Shown here: piece after piece, positions 42,529-51,376 of the stretch
Numbering within the stretch: position 1 is the first letter of the stretch
How the letters are laid out: every line of letters starts with the position of its first letter
DNA from: Candidatus Latescibacterota bacterium
Lineage (GTDB): Bacteria; Latescibacterota; UBA2968; UBA8231
Reading direction: 5' to 3'
Assembly: GCA_022820485.1 (NCBI GenBank)
Contig: JAJEFJ010000035.1
Span: 1 to 58,352, forward strand
Length of the DNA stretch: 58,352 bases
Notes under the pieces: generated by a model
Told to the model about the DNA's origin: nothing
What the model saw: only the letters and a program-made list of their open reading frames with translations
The model's database searches: none
Program-made: the position numbers and the translations under genes

Positions 42529-43971
42529 ATGGTGGATTCAATTCGGTTGTTGAGCGACGAAGAGGTACAGCGGTTTATCGTCGATGGATGCCTGACTGTG
42601 CAGGCGGATTATCCGCCCTCGTTTCACGCCAGTATTCGCGATCAGATCGAGGCGGTTTTTGCGGCAGAAGGCAATCCTGGAAATAACATTTTGCCTCGGG
42701 TGCCGCAGATCGGGCGCGTGTTTGAACACCCCAATGTGAAGGGTGCCCTGACGAGTCTGTTGGGACCAGATTACATTTTGAACCCCCATCGACATTGCCA
42801 CTTGAATCCGCCTGGGCGACGAGGACAGCAATGGCACAAGGATTGTTATGTGTACGATCACAATGTACGGCATCCGAGATTTTACTGGGTGCTCGCTTTT
42901 TATTTTCCCCAGGACACGACCGAGGATATGGGGCCGTCGGGGGTGTTGCCCGGGATGCAGATGTACAAAACCATTAGCGATGTGGATCCCGAAAAAACAC
43001 AGGAAGAAGCGCGGGCATTTTGCGGTCCTGCGGGGACGGTGGCGCTCATTCACTTTGATTCTTGGCATCGCGCAACAGAGAATGTTAGTAGCAAAGATCG
43101 GTATATGTTGAAATTTCAGTTTGCCCGTACGCAGGAGCCAGAAAAACCGACTTGGGATCATCAAAGTCGCGCGTGGTCGCCCGAAATCGAGGATCGGCAT
43201 CCGGCCCTATCGCGCGATGTCTGGCACTGGTTGTGCGGGGAATCCGCAAAAAAACAGCGGCCGGCAAATGGCAATATGCAAGACTTGCTCTCGGTCTTAA
43301 AGCGCGGCTCGGAGGGCGAGCGGTTGGATGCGGCGTATGGGCTGGCCGAGTTTGGCGCGCCAGCCGTGCCCGAACTCGTCGCCGCCATGCGGGAGGAAGC
43401 CCTGGCCACTATCGCCGAGACCGAGGCCAAGACACCGGATAATGCCCACGGAACCAATCCCACGAGCGGTTGTGCGGCGCTAGCATTGGCATCCATAGGC
43501 GCACCAGCCGCAGGGGCTTTGGCGGAGATGTTGTCCGATGAGCACTGGTGGGTGCGGGCAGTCGCCGCCCACGTGTTGGGACGTTTGGGCGCGAGCGCAA
43601 TGGAGGCAGAACCCGCCCTGAGAACGGCGATGAGTGAACGCCACTGGTGGGTGCGCCGCAATGCGATTGAGACTTTGAGCGCAATCGGCGCTTTTTCTGC
43701 TGAGCTGATTGCGGACCTAACAGACGCACTCGGCGATGAGGACTACCGCGTGCGCCGCAACGCCGCCCTCGCGCTGGCCAAGTCCGGCGCAGCGAGCTGT
43801 GTTGCGATTGAGACGTTGGCTGAAATGCTCGAGGACGAGAACCGCTACAACCGATTTTACGCCGCTTATGGGTTAAAACAAATTGGCACGCCCGACGCAC
43901 GGGATATTTTGCTCCGCTCACTTTCCAAATCGCGCTGGTGCTCCACTACGACAAAAGACAACATCTACTGA
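42529..43971 (+). CDS. Phytanoyl-CoA dioxygenase-like protein fused to HEAT repeats
   Basis: This 480-residue fusion has an N-terminal PhyH-type Fe(II)/2-oxoglutarate dioxygenase domain (residues 1-240). Its metal ligands appear as H103 and D105 (QQWHKDCYVYDHN) and H180 (HFDSWHRATEN), with a nearby arginine for 2-oxoglutarate. Residues about 250-480 are HEAT/PBS-lyase-type repeats (WWVRAVAAHVLGRLGA, YRVRRNAALALAKSG). PhyH proteins hydroxylate varied small molecules. The HEAT part may bind a protein or lipid substrate. GGAGG lies before ATG 42529. The first half uses many T- and G-ending codons, unlike the C-ending codons of its neighbours, a sign of separate origin. It lies in the accessory patch between the AsnB-like and MoxR genes. 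Confidence 0.88.
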   Translation: MVDSIRLLSDEEVQRFIVDGCLTVQADYPPSFHASIRDQIEAVFAAEGNPGNNILPRVPQIGRVFEHPNVKGALTSLLGPDYILNPHRHCHLNPPGRRGQQWHKDCYVYDHNVRHPRFYWVLAFYFPQDTTEDMGPSGVLPGMQMYKTISDVDPEKTQEEARAFCGPAGTVALIHFDSWHRATENVSSKDRYMLKFQFARTQEPEKPTWDHQSRAWSPEIEDRHPALSRDVWHWLCGESAKKQRPANGNMQDLLSVLKRGSEGERLDAAYGLAEFGAPAVPELVAAMREEALATIAETEAKTPDNAHGTNPTSGCAALALASIGAPAAGALAEMLSDEHWWVRAVAAHVLGRLGASAMEAEPALRTAMSERHWWVRRNAIETLSAIGAFSAELIADLTDALGDEDYRVRRNAALALAKSGAASCVAIETLAEMLEDENRYNRFYAAYGLKQIGTPDARDILLRSLSKSRWCSTTTKDNIY

Positions 43972-44134
43972 GCGACCACAGGCGAAAAACAGTGCAAAGT
44001 AATGCATAGAGCGACCTTTTGCGTGGATTATCGTTCTATAAACTTGGGTCGCTATACTTCATCTCTCTGGCCAAGCCGCCCCTCCGCCCATACTTTTTGT
44101 CGATTCACCAACCCATTCTCCTGAAAGGAAGTAC

Positions 44135-45124
44135 ATGTCAGACACCGAGGCCGTAGCTCAACTCGGCCAAATCAGGGACCGCATCTACGGCGAGATCGGC
44201 CAAGTAGTTATCGGCCAGAAGCAGATCGTCGAAGAACTGCTCATCGCCTTGCTCGCCGGCGGCCATTGCCTGCTGGTAGGCGTACCCGGACTAGCCAAAA
44301 CTACGCTCATCCAAACCCTCGCCCGCACGCTCGACCTCTCCTTTGGCCGCATCCAATTCACTCCGGATCTGATGCCTTCGGATATCACCGGCACTGAAGT
44401 ACTCGAAGAGGACATCGACACCGGTCGCAAGGCATTTCGCTTCATCCGCGGGCCCCTGTTTGCCAACGTCATTCTCGCCGACGAAATCAACCGCACGCCT
44501 CCCAAGACCCAAGCGGCCCTGCTCCAAGCCATGCAGGAACACGCGGTCACCGCGGCCGGCGAGACCATGCGGCTCAGCGAGCCGTTCTTCGTACTCGCCA
44601 CCCAAAACCCCATCGAGCAGGAGGGGACCTATCCCCTGCCCGAAGCCCAGCTCGACCGCTTTATCTTCGAACTGTGGATCGATTACCCCAGCGACCGCGA
44701 GGAAGAGGACATCGTCCGCGCCACCACCAGCGTCGCCCAAGCCACCGTCAACCAAGTAGTAGATGCCGAGCAGATCGTCGAGCTACAGCAACTCGTGCGC
44801 CGGGTGCCCGTAGCCGACCACTGCGTCCGCTACGCCGTCTCGCTGGTGCGCTCCTCCCGGCCCGGAGATGCTCAAGCGCCGGATTACATCCGCGAAATGG
44901 TTAGCTGGGGCGCTGGGCCGCGCGCCTCCCAGTACTTGGTCTTAGCGGCCAAGGCGCGGGCCATCCTCGCCGGTCGGCACTCGGTCGCCATTGAGGACAT
45001 CCGCGCCGTGGCCTTGCCGGTGATGCGCCACCGCCTAGTCGTCAACTTCCACGCCGAAGCGCAAAACATCAGCGCGGTCGGCCTAATTGAACGCCTGCTC
45101 GCCGACGTGGAGCCAGAATCCTAG
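44135..45124 (+). CDS. MoxR-family AAA+ ATPase
   Basis: The 329-residue product has Walker A GVPGLAKTTLIQTLART, Walker B VILADEINRTPPKTQAALLQAMQE (in part), sensor 1 FVLATQNPIEQEGTYPLPEAQLDRF (in part) and a C-terminal AAA lid. MoxR ATPases act as chaperones, often remodelling von Willebrand factor A proteins encoded beside them, as with the DUF58 gene here. AAAGGAAG precedes the ATG. The 163 bases upstream contain TATAAA near 44036 and an inverted pair AGCGACC/GGTCGCT, so it may have its own promoter. Confidence 0.93.
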   Translation: MSDTEAVAQLGQIRDRIYGEIGQVVIGQKQIVEELLIALLAGGHCLLVGVPGLAKTTLIQTLARTLDLSFGRIQFTPDLMPSDITGTEVLEEDIDTGRKAFRFIRGPLFANVILADEINRTPPKTQAALLQAMQEHAVTAAGETMRLSEPFFVLATQNPIEQEGTYPLPEAQLDRFIFELWIDYPSDREEEDIVRATTSVAQATVNQVVDAEQIVELQQLVRRVPVADHCVRYAVSLVRSSRPGDAQAPDYIREMVSWGAGPRASQYLVLAAKARAILAGRHSVAIEDIRAVALPVMRHRLVVNFHAEAQNISAVGLIERLLADVEPES

Positions 45125-45125
45125 C

Positions 45126-46025
45126 GTGAGCGAAGTCGCCTCCTACCTCCACCCGGAAACCATCTCGCGCCTCTCGCGCCTCGACCTGATTGCGCGCCTC
45201 GTGGTCGAGGGCTTTATCACCGGCCTGCACCGCAGCCCGTATCACGGCTTCTCGGTCGAATTCTCCGAGCACCGTCCCTACATGCCGGGCGATCCCCTGC
45301 GCGACCTCGATTGGAAGGCTTATGCCAAGTCCGACCGCCTGTACGTCAAACAGTACGAAGAGGAAATCAATCTCAAAGCCTATCTGCTGCTCGACGTGTC
45401 CGGCTCCATGGACTTTGCGGCCGGTGCGCCGCTGAGCAAATTTCGCTACGCAGTCTCTTTGGCGGCTGCACTATCGTACCTCATGCTCAAACAACGCGAC
45501 GCGGTTGGCCTGTTGCTCTACCACCACCAGACCGAGGCGTACGTGCCCCCGCGCTCAGTGCAAAGCCACCTCCAAGTACTCCTCAAGACCATCGACCAAG
45601 CGAGGCCGCACAACGAGACGAGCATGGCCCCGGCCTTCCACGACCTCGCCGAGCGCATCCGCCGTCGCGGTCTCGTCATCGTGCTCTCCGACCTGCTCGA
45701 CGCGCCCGACCAAGTGCTCGAAGGACTGCGCCACTTCCGCCACCTGCGGCACGAAGTGATCGTCTTCCACCTGCTCGACCCCCGCGAGCGCGACCTCGCC
45801 TTCCGCGACCAGACCCGCTTCTACGACCTCGAAGACCCAGACCAAACCCTCACCACCCAACCTTGGCACATCCAACACGAATACCGCGCGCTGATGGACG
45901 AGCTGATCCAGACCTATCGGCTCGGGTGCGCCGAGGCCGGCATCGACTACGCCCTGCTCGACACGGCGACCCCCTTTGACGTGGCCCTATCGCGCTACTT
46001 GGCGCAGCGCAAAAAAATGGGTTAG
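45126..46025 (+). CDS. DUF58 protein with von Willebrand factor A domain
   Basis: This 299-residue protein begins with GTG 45126, one base after the MoxR stop. It has the DUF58 signature YMPGDPLRDLDWKAYAKSDRLYVKQYEEE (in part) followed by a VWA fold with the metal-site motif DVSGSMDF, and later LVIVLSDLLDAP. Together with MoxR it forms the usual ATPase/VWA pair found in Bat-type and related operons. No membrane segment is obvious. The DUF4175, TPR and AsnB-like genes at 36164-41518 are probably functional partners. Confidence 0.93.
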   Translation: MSEVASYLHPETISRLSRLDLIARLVVEGFITGLHRSPYHGFSVEFSEHRPYMPGDPLRDLDWKAYAKSDRLYVKQYEEEINLKAYLLLDVSGSMDFAAGAPLSKFRYAVSLAAALSYLMLKQRDAVGLLLYHHQTEAYVPPRSVQSHLQVLLKTIDQARPHNETSMAPAFHDLAERIRRRGLVIVLSDLLDAPDQVLEGLRHFRHLRHEVIVFHLLDPRERDLAFRDQTRFYDLEDPDQTLTTQPWHIQHEYRALMDELIQTYRLGCAEAGIDYALLDTATPFDVALSRYLAQRKKMG

Positions 46026-46045
46026 CCGCCGTCCCGCCCTGAAAC

Positions 46046-46073
46046 TTGACTTTTTTGTACAGATTCCTAAGTT
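46046..46073 (+). promoter_or_regulatory. Possible sufB promoter with an IscR/Rrf2-like half site
   Basis: TTGACT at 46046 and TAAGTT at 46068 are 16 bases apart. ACTTGACTTTTTTGTA around the -35 resembles half of the type-1 IscR site (ACTTGACT...). The other half is degenerate. The Rrf2 regulator encoded at the end of the operon is the natural candidate to bind here. Weak evidence. Confidence 0.35.
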
Positions 46074-46107
46074 CTTGAGACTTCGCCTAGATACACAAGG
46101 AGCCAAC

Positions 46108-48654
46108 ATGAGCGAAAGCACCCAAACCCTAGAGCAATTTGCCAACCGCGATTACGAGTGGGGATTCGTCACCGACATTGAAGCCGACTCGGCCCCGCCC
46201 GGACTCAACGAAGAGATCATCCGCTTTATCTCCGCCAAAAAGGACGAGCCTGAGTTCATGCTCGACTGGCGGCTCAAAGCCTATCGCCGCTGGCTCACCA
46301 TGGAGGATCCAACGCGCCGCAAACAGAGCCAGCGCTGGGCCATGGTCCACTATCCCGACATCAACTACCAAGACATTGTGTACTACTCGGCCCCCAAGCA
46401 AAAACAACTCGACAGCCTCGACGAGGTCGATCCCGAAATTCTGGCCACCTACCAGAAGCTCGGCATCCCGCTCGAAGAGCAGAAAATGCTCGCCGGCGTG
46501 GCCGTGGACGCCGTCTTCGACAGCGTCTCCGTGGCTACCACGTTCAAGGACAAGCTAGCCGAGTTGGGCATCATCTTCTGCTCCATGTCCGAAGCCATCC
46601 AGGATCACCCCGAGCTCGTGCGAAAATACCTCGGCTCGGTCGTGCCCTATACCGACAATTTCTTCGCCACCCTCAACTCCGCGGTTTTTACCGACGGCTC
46701 TTTCGTGTACGTGCCGCCGGGCGTGCGCTGCCCCATGGAGCTATCGACGTACTTCCGCATCAACGCGGCGAACACGGGTCAGTTTGAACGCACCTTGGTC
46801 ATCGCAGACGAGGGGTCGTATGTGTCATATTTAGAGGGCTGCCTCCCACCCGGCGAACAGGTATCAACACCCACCGGCTGGAGAAACATCGAGAGCCTAA
46901 AACCCGGCGACTTGGTGTACGATCACGAGGGTGCCCCTCGCAGAGTGCGTGCCTCCATGACCCGCCGCCACAAGGGCGAAATGATCACCATTCGCCCAGT
47001 GTCGCGTTACAACCAGTTCAGTTTGACCTCTGAGCATCCCGTGCTAGCCATCAAGCGCGAGGGCGTTCGGGTCAAACGCAAAGCGCGCCGCAACGGCTGG
47101 TTGCCCGAAGTCGATACCAAAAAACTGCTGGCCGCCGACCCCGAGTGGGTCCCCGCCGGACAACTGGCTCAAGGCGACTTCGTCCTCGTGCCCAAATTGC
47201 AGCAACAGGAGAGGGCTGTTTTCAGCGACCAAGAGACCGAATTGCTCGGCTATTACCTCGCCGAAGGCAGTTCCTACCACAACAAGGCCAACAAGCAACA
47301 CACCAATCAGTTCTCCTTCGGCCTTCAAGAAAAAGACCTTATCGCGCAGACGCGGTCCCTGATCGAAGATGTGACCGGCAGGCCATCGTACCTGACCGAG
47401 CAGCCCGACCGCAATGGGGCTGGTGTGGCCTTCTTCTCCCAACAGTACGCCGACTGGTTCATCGAACACTGCGGTAAGGGGGCCTGCACCAAGATGCTCA
47501 GCGAGGGGTTGATGAGCCTACCCACGCGCCAAGCCAAAATTCTCCTCGACGCCTATCTCGAAGGGGACGGCAATGTCCACGACCGCGGCAACTCGCGCAT
47601 GGTGCGCTTCTGCACCGGCTCCGAGACCTTGGCGCAGCAGGTCCAGATGCTGCTCAATCGACTAGGGATCTACGCTTGGATCACGGTTCGCAAAGGTGGC
47701 AAGGGGAAATTCTCCAATAATTCCGACCGGGTCGTAAACCGCCAGCCGCTTTATCAGATCGGCTATACCGAAAGCAAGAAGTGGGACATGGTCCGCGAGA
47801 CCGACACCCATTTTATCGTCCCGATCCGCGAAGTGACCCGCGCCCCCTACGATGATCTGGTCTTCAACATCGACGTCGAAGAGACCCATAGCTACACCGT
47901 GCGCGGCACGGCCGTCCACAACTGCACAGCCCCAATGCGCGACGAAAACCAGCTCCACGCGGCCGTCGTCGAACTCGTAGCCCTCGGCGACGCGCAGATC
48001 AAGTATTCCACCGTGCAGAACTGGTATCCAGGTGATGAAAACGGCAAAGGCGGGATCTACAACTTCGTCACCAAGCGCGGCGCGTGTCGCGGCGACCGCT
48101 CCAAGATTTCGTGGACCCAAGTCGAGACCGGCTCGGCCATCACTTGGAAGTACCCTAGCTGTATCCTCCAAGGCGACCACTCGGTCGGCGAATTTTACTC
48201 AGTGGCCGTCACCTCCAAGCGGCAGCAGGCCGACACCGGCACCAAAATGCACCACATCGGCAAAAACACCCGCAGCACCATTATCTCCAAAGGCATTTCG
48301 GCTCAGCGCGGCCAAAACACCTATCGCGGCAAGGTGCAGGTGCTCAAAAACGCGACCGGCGCCCGCAACTTCACCCAGTGCGATTCTATGCTCATCGGCG
48401 ACCAATGCGGCGCGCACACCTTTCCCTACATCGAGGTGCGCAATCCCACCGCCCACGTCGAGCACGAGGCGTCCACCTCCAAAATCGGCGAAGACCAAAT
48501 TTTCTACTGCAACCAGCGCGGGATTTCCACTGAAGACGCCATCTCCATGATCGTCAACGGCTTCTGCAAGGAAGTCCTCGCCGAACTGCCGATGGAATTC
48601 GCCGTCGAGGCGCAAAAGCTACTGGGGATCAGCTTGGAGGGCAGCGTTGGGTAG
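46108..48654 (+). CDS. sufB: SufB iron-sulfur assembly scaffold interrupted by an in-frame intein
   Basis: SufB is the cytosolic scaffold of the SufBC2D complex on which Fe-S clusters form. The 848-residue precursor consists of N-extein (1-244), intein (245-605) and C-extein (606-848). The joined extein is 487 residues, a normal SufB length. SufB landmarks are YYSAPKQ, SVVPYTDNFFATLNSAVFTDGSFVYVP (in part), MRDENQLHAAVVEL, QNWYPGDENGKGGIYNFVTKRG (in part) and HEASTSKIGEDQIFYCNQRG. AAGGAG precedes the ATG. It leads an operon that continues with sufC, D, S, U and T after a three-gene insertion. Active SufB requires splicing, so assembly of all Fe-S enzymes using this system (for example NadA) depends on the intein. 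Confidence 0.95.
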   Translation: MSESTQTLEQFANRDYEWGFVTDIEADSAPPGLNEEIIRFISAKKDEPEFMLDWRLKAYRRWLTMEDPTRRKQSQRWAMVHYPDINYQDIVYYSAPKQKQLDSLDEVDPEILATYQKLGIPLEEQKMLAGVAVDAVFDSVSVATTFKDKLAELGIIFCSMSEAIQDHPELVRKYLGSVVPYTDNFFATLNSAVFTDGSFVYVPPGVRCPMELSTYFRINAANTGQFERTLVIADEGSYVSYLEGCLPPGEQVSTPTGWRNIESLKPGDLVYDHEGAPRRVRASMTRRHKGEMITIRPVSRYNQFSLTSEHPVLAIKREGVRVKRKARRNGWLPEVDTKKLLAADPEWVPAGQLAQGDFVLVPKLQQQERAVFSDQETELLGYYLAEGSSYHNKANKQHTNQFSFGLQEKDLIAQTRSLIEDVTGRPSYLTEQPDRNGAGVAFFSQQYADWFIEHCGKGACTKMLSEGLMSLPTRQAKILLDAYLEGDGNVHDRGNSRMVRFCTGSETLAQQVQMLLNRLGIYAWITVRKGGKGKFSNNSDRVVNRQPLYQIGYTESKKWDMVRETDTHFIVPIREVTRAPYDDLVFNIDVEETHSYTVRGTAVHNCTAPMRDENQLHAAVVELVALGDAQIKYSTVQNWYPGDENGKGGIYNFVTKRGACRGDRSKISWTQVETGSAITWKYPSCILQGDHSVGEFYSVAVTSKRQQADTGTKMHHIGKNTRSTIISKGISAQRGQNTYRGKVQVLKNATGARNFTQCDSMLIGDQCGAHTFPYIEVRNPTAHVEHEASTSKIGEDQIFYCNQRGISTEDAISMIVNGFCKEVLAELPMEFAVEAQKLLGISLEGSVG
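46840..47922 (+). mobile_element. SufB intein with LAGLIDADG homing endonuclease
   Basis: This 361-residue intein begins with Cys1 (CLPPGEQVSTPTGWRNIESL) after extein SYLEG and ends with VHN before extein Cys+1 (CTAPMRDE). Splicing blocks are complete: A at the start with GDLVYD; B as TSEHPVLAI; F as FNIDVEETHSYTVRG; G as TAVHN-C. Two dodecapeptide (LAGLIDADG-type) motifs, LLGYYLAEGSS and LLDAYLEGDGN, show a homing endonuclease that may still be active because both acidic residues are present. Insertion is exactly in the conserved SufB sequence LEG-CTAP, so precise splicing restores the protein. SufB inteins are known in mycobacteria and some other lineages. Confidence 0.95.
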
Positions 48655-48707
48655 ATGAATCAGAACTGATTCGCCTAGTTCGTTCCAAAGCAGTAGGAGG
48701 TTGAACC

Positions 48708-49721
48708 ATGTCCAGTACCATCCCATACCAAGAGCACGCCACCGAATCGGTCGATCTAGCAGAGGAAGAGGTTCCCACCATTGTGTTGCCCAACGGCGAT
48801 CGGTTGGAGTTTCCCGGCTGCCGCGCCTACAAGATGTCCCTGTCCGAACTAGAAGAGTACGAAGGCCGCTATGAGTATTGGTATGGTCCCACCGAAACCC
48901 TCATCGTCGTGGCCGACGAACCCAGAGTTAGCGGGGACCACGAACTGCCCGCGCCCTATCTGATGCAACTAGTTCAACAAATTGCCGACGAGTGCGGGGG
49001 CCACTTTGTCCCCTTTGGTACGGTCAGTATCTGGGGCGCGAATGCAGAGGGCGTCCCTCGGGTTAGCATGCGTCCCGATCAGTGCCTTTACTTGCGTCCC
49101 CAGTCGGCGCGGTTGCCCGACAAAGACGGGTTGAAGTTAGGCTTTCACACCTTGCCTGATGTAGTGTTGGAAGTCGATCACACGACCGACATTCGGCGTG
49201 GGAAGCTGCATCAGTATGCGTTGTGGGGCTTTCCCGAAGTGTGGGTCGAAGTCCCCGAGGCGTACACGCCTAGCCGACGGGCCGGCAAGCCTCGACTGAC
49301 GATCTATGTATTGGAAGGCAGGCAATATCGCGAAGCAGAAGCGAGTCGGGCGTTGGCGGGTTGGACGGCGGCGGAAATACACCGGGCACTCAACGAGCGA
49401 TTGGGGTGGTCGCCCGAGACGATAGCTGCACTGTTGCGGGTGGCGCGGGCGCTAACGGCGCGTTTGGGCACGGCGGGTCCTGAAGGCACACCGCGCTTGC
49501 GAATGCACCGTGAAGAAGGGCGTAAAGAAGGGCGTGAAGAAGGCCAACGGGCTTTGTTGTGTCAGCAAGCGGCGTTGCGTTTCGGCGAGGATGTGGCCAA
49601 GGACTTGGAGTCGCTGCTCGCAGATATGGCGGGTGAAAACCTGACGCACGTAGGCGGCTGGATCGTAACATCCCACAACGGCGATGAACTGCTTCGCCGA
49701 GTGCGAGAGAATAGGGCCTAG
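48708..49721 (+). CDS. Uma2-family (DUF820) putative endonuclease
   Basis: This 337-residue protein has the Uma2 PD-(D/E)XK-type core: a central PDVVLEVDHTTDIRRGKLHQYALWGFPEVWVEVP (in part) with the acidic residues of the fold. A basic/acidic repeat tail follows (REEGRKEGREEG), then a helical end (GEDVAKDLESLLADM). Uma2 proteins are expanded in cyanobacteria and several candidate phyla; their function is unclear, and some act like restriction-type or recombination-promoting nucleases. AGGAGGT precedes the ATG, so it has its own strong translation signal. It is the first of three non-suf genes between sufB and sufC. Confidence 0.8.
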   Translation: MSSTIPYQEHATESVDLAEEEVPTIVLPNGDRLEFPGCRAYKMSLSELEEYEGRYEYWYGPTETLIVVADEPRVSGDHELPAPYLMQLVQQIADECGGHFVPFGTVSIWGANAEGVPRVSMRPDQCLYLRPQSARLPDKDGLKLGFHTLPDVVLEVDHTTDIRRGKLHQYALWGFPEVWVEVPEAYTPSRRAGKPRLTIYVLEGRQYREAEASRALAGWTAAEIHRALNERLGWSPETIAALLRVARALTARLGTAGPEGTPRLRMHREEGRKEGREEGQRALLCQQAALRFGEDVAKDLESLLADMAGENLTHVGGWIVTSHNGDELLRRVRENRA

Positions 49722-49748
49722 TTCGGCATTGATTTTGAATACTCAGCT

Positions 49749-51371
49749 ATGACTACGATATCCAGCGCAAAACCCCTTGAGCTAACGGTTTCCAACTTCG
49801 GCCCCATCGCCGAGGCGAGCATTGAGTTGCGTCCAATGTCCGTATTCGTGGGGCCAAGCAACACCGGCAAATCCTACATGGCGGCTCTAATTTACGCGCT
49901 ACATAAGTTTTTCAACACCTACTCAGGGAATAATGCTCGTTCGTCAATGCTTATGAGGAAGGGACAAATTCCTGATTTGTCGACAAATGATCTTTCAAGT
50001 TTTCATGCTTGGATGCAAGAAACGATTCCGGACTTAGAAAAAACTGAATATGAGAAGTCCCATTTAATTGAATTACCAGAATCCGTTGCGGTGTTAGTAC
50101 GTCCAATTATCAACGATATCTCACATTTAAGCGGAGACTTAGAGGATGAAATCACAAGATGCTTTGGGGTGGGTAAGGCGAAAACTTTGATTCGCCATCT
50201 AAGTGATGGTGAAACTATACTTTCCCTGAATCAAAACACCTTAAAAGAAGTAGGACAAAATGGTCCTTTCGGATACGAAGTTGCAATGACAGAGCAAGGG
50301 GCTAAAATAGACGTTGCGATTCCGAATACAATGTCCTTGCAGATGGATCTGGAAAATATCTCAGACCTTCTCTGGAACTGGAACATCGACTGGGTGCTTG
50401 AACTAGAGAATGTGGGATTAAAAAAGAGAGGGAGTGTGGCAACGGACAATTTGAATATCGACTGGCTGGCTGAACTGAAGAATATGGGACTGGACGAAGA
50501 GAAATATGCTAAACGTGCCTTAGAGGACTTGCTTTACACTTTCGCTAGAGACTTTGTTTCAGTTATCGCCGACCCATTGGCTCACCCCGCGCATTACCTT
50601 CCCGCCGACCGCGCCGGCGTAATGCACGCACATCAAGTGGCCGTTCGATCTTTGATAGCGAGTGCATCGCGGGTTGCGTTACGACCGGATTCTCCCATGC
50701 CGGTACTTTCGGGGGTTCTCGGCGACTTTATGGAACAGCTTGTTGCGTTGGCCGATTCATCGCGATGGGCACACGATAAAAATTACGATGACCTCGCACA
50801 GAGCTTAGAACAAACACTACTACGAGGGGTCGTTCGCATCGAACAGTCGCCGATCAACTACCCTTCGTTTGTCTTTCGACCGAATGGCTGGAAGCGAGAT
50901 TTGCCCTTGATGAATGCGTCCTCCATGGTGTCGGAGTTAGCACCCGTAGTGCTATACTTACGTCATGTCGTTCAACCGGGCGACCTGCTCATCATTGAAG
51001 AGCCCGAGTCTCACCTGCACCCGGCCATGCAGGTGGAGTTCACCCGTCAACTCGCAGCAGCCGTGCAGTCTGGTATCCGAATCATCATTACTACCCACAG
51101 CGAATGGGTACTGGAAGAGTTGGCCAATCTGGTTCACTTAGCGGAACTTCCCGAGGAGCGGCGCGAGGGCATTGATAATGCAGAGATAGTGCTCAGTCCC
51201 GACCAAGTAGGCGCGTGGTTTTTCGAGCCGAGTTCGGAAGGGAACGGTTCCGTAGTGCGCGAAATTTCGCTCGATACCGAGTCGGCAACCTTTCCGGCTG
51301 GCTTTGGGTTGGTCACCGAATCCCTCTACAATCGCTGGACGGAAATTTCAGCCCGTATTCAAGAGGGGTAA
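49749..51371 (+). CDS. AAA/ABC-type ATPase of the OLD/RecF-like group
   Basis: The 540-residue product starts LTVSNFGPIAEASIEL and has Walker A VGPSNTGKSYMAALIYAL. Near the C-terminus are Walker B LLIIEEPESHLHP and the H-loop ITTHSEWVLEELANLVH. The layout, with Walker A at the N-terminus, a long insert, and Walker B plus an IEEPE signature at the C-terminus, is that of AAA_15/AAA_21 ATPases found in OLD, RecF-like and many defence systems. No TOPRIM domain is present. The insert (residues 210-260) contains a tandem repeat of about 24 residues (NIDWVLELENVGLK / NIDWLAELKNMGLD). The middle of the gene is A/T-rich compared with neighbouring suf genes. It is followed within six bases by a small partner gene, suggesting a two-component module. 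Confidence 0.85.
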   Translation: MTTISSAKPLELTVSNFGPIAEASIELRPMSVFVGPSNTGKSYMAALIYALHKFFNTYSGNNARSSMLMRKGQIPDLSTNDLSSFHAWMQETIPDLEKTEYEKSHLIELPESVAVLVRPIINDISHLSGDLEDEITRCFGVGKAKTLIRHLSDGETILSLNQNTLKEVGQNGPFGYEVAMTEQGAKIDVAIPNTMSLQMDLENISDLLWNWNIDWVLELENVGLKKRGSVATDNLNIDWLAELKNMGLDEEKYAKRALEDLLYTFARDFVSVIADPLAHPAHYLPADRAGVMHAHQVAVRSLIASASRVALRPDSPMPVLSGVLGDFMEQLVALADSSRWAHDKNYDDLAQSLEQTLLRGVVRIEQSPINYPSFVFRPNGWKRDLPLMNASSMVSELAPVVLYLRHVVQPGDLLIIEEPESHLHPAMQVEFTRQLAAAVQSGIRIIITTHSEWVLEELANLVHLAELPEERREGIDNAEIVLSPDQVGAWFFEPSSEGNGSVVREISLDTESATFPAGFGLVTESLYNRWTEISARIQEG

Positions 51372-51376
51372 TATCA

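Noticed and set aside
45976..46107. N-terminal extension of SufB
   Set aside because: The frame is open upstream, but AAGGAG precedes ATG 46108 and the protein then begins like other SufB proteins.
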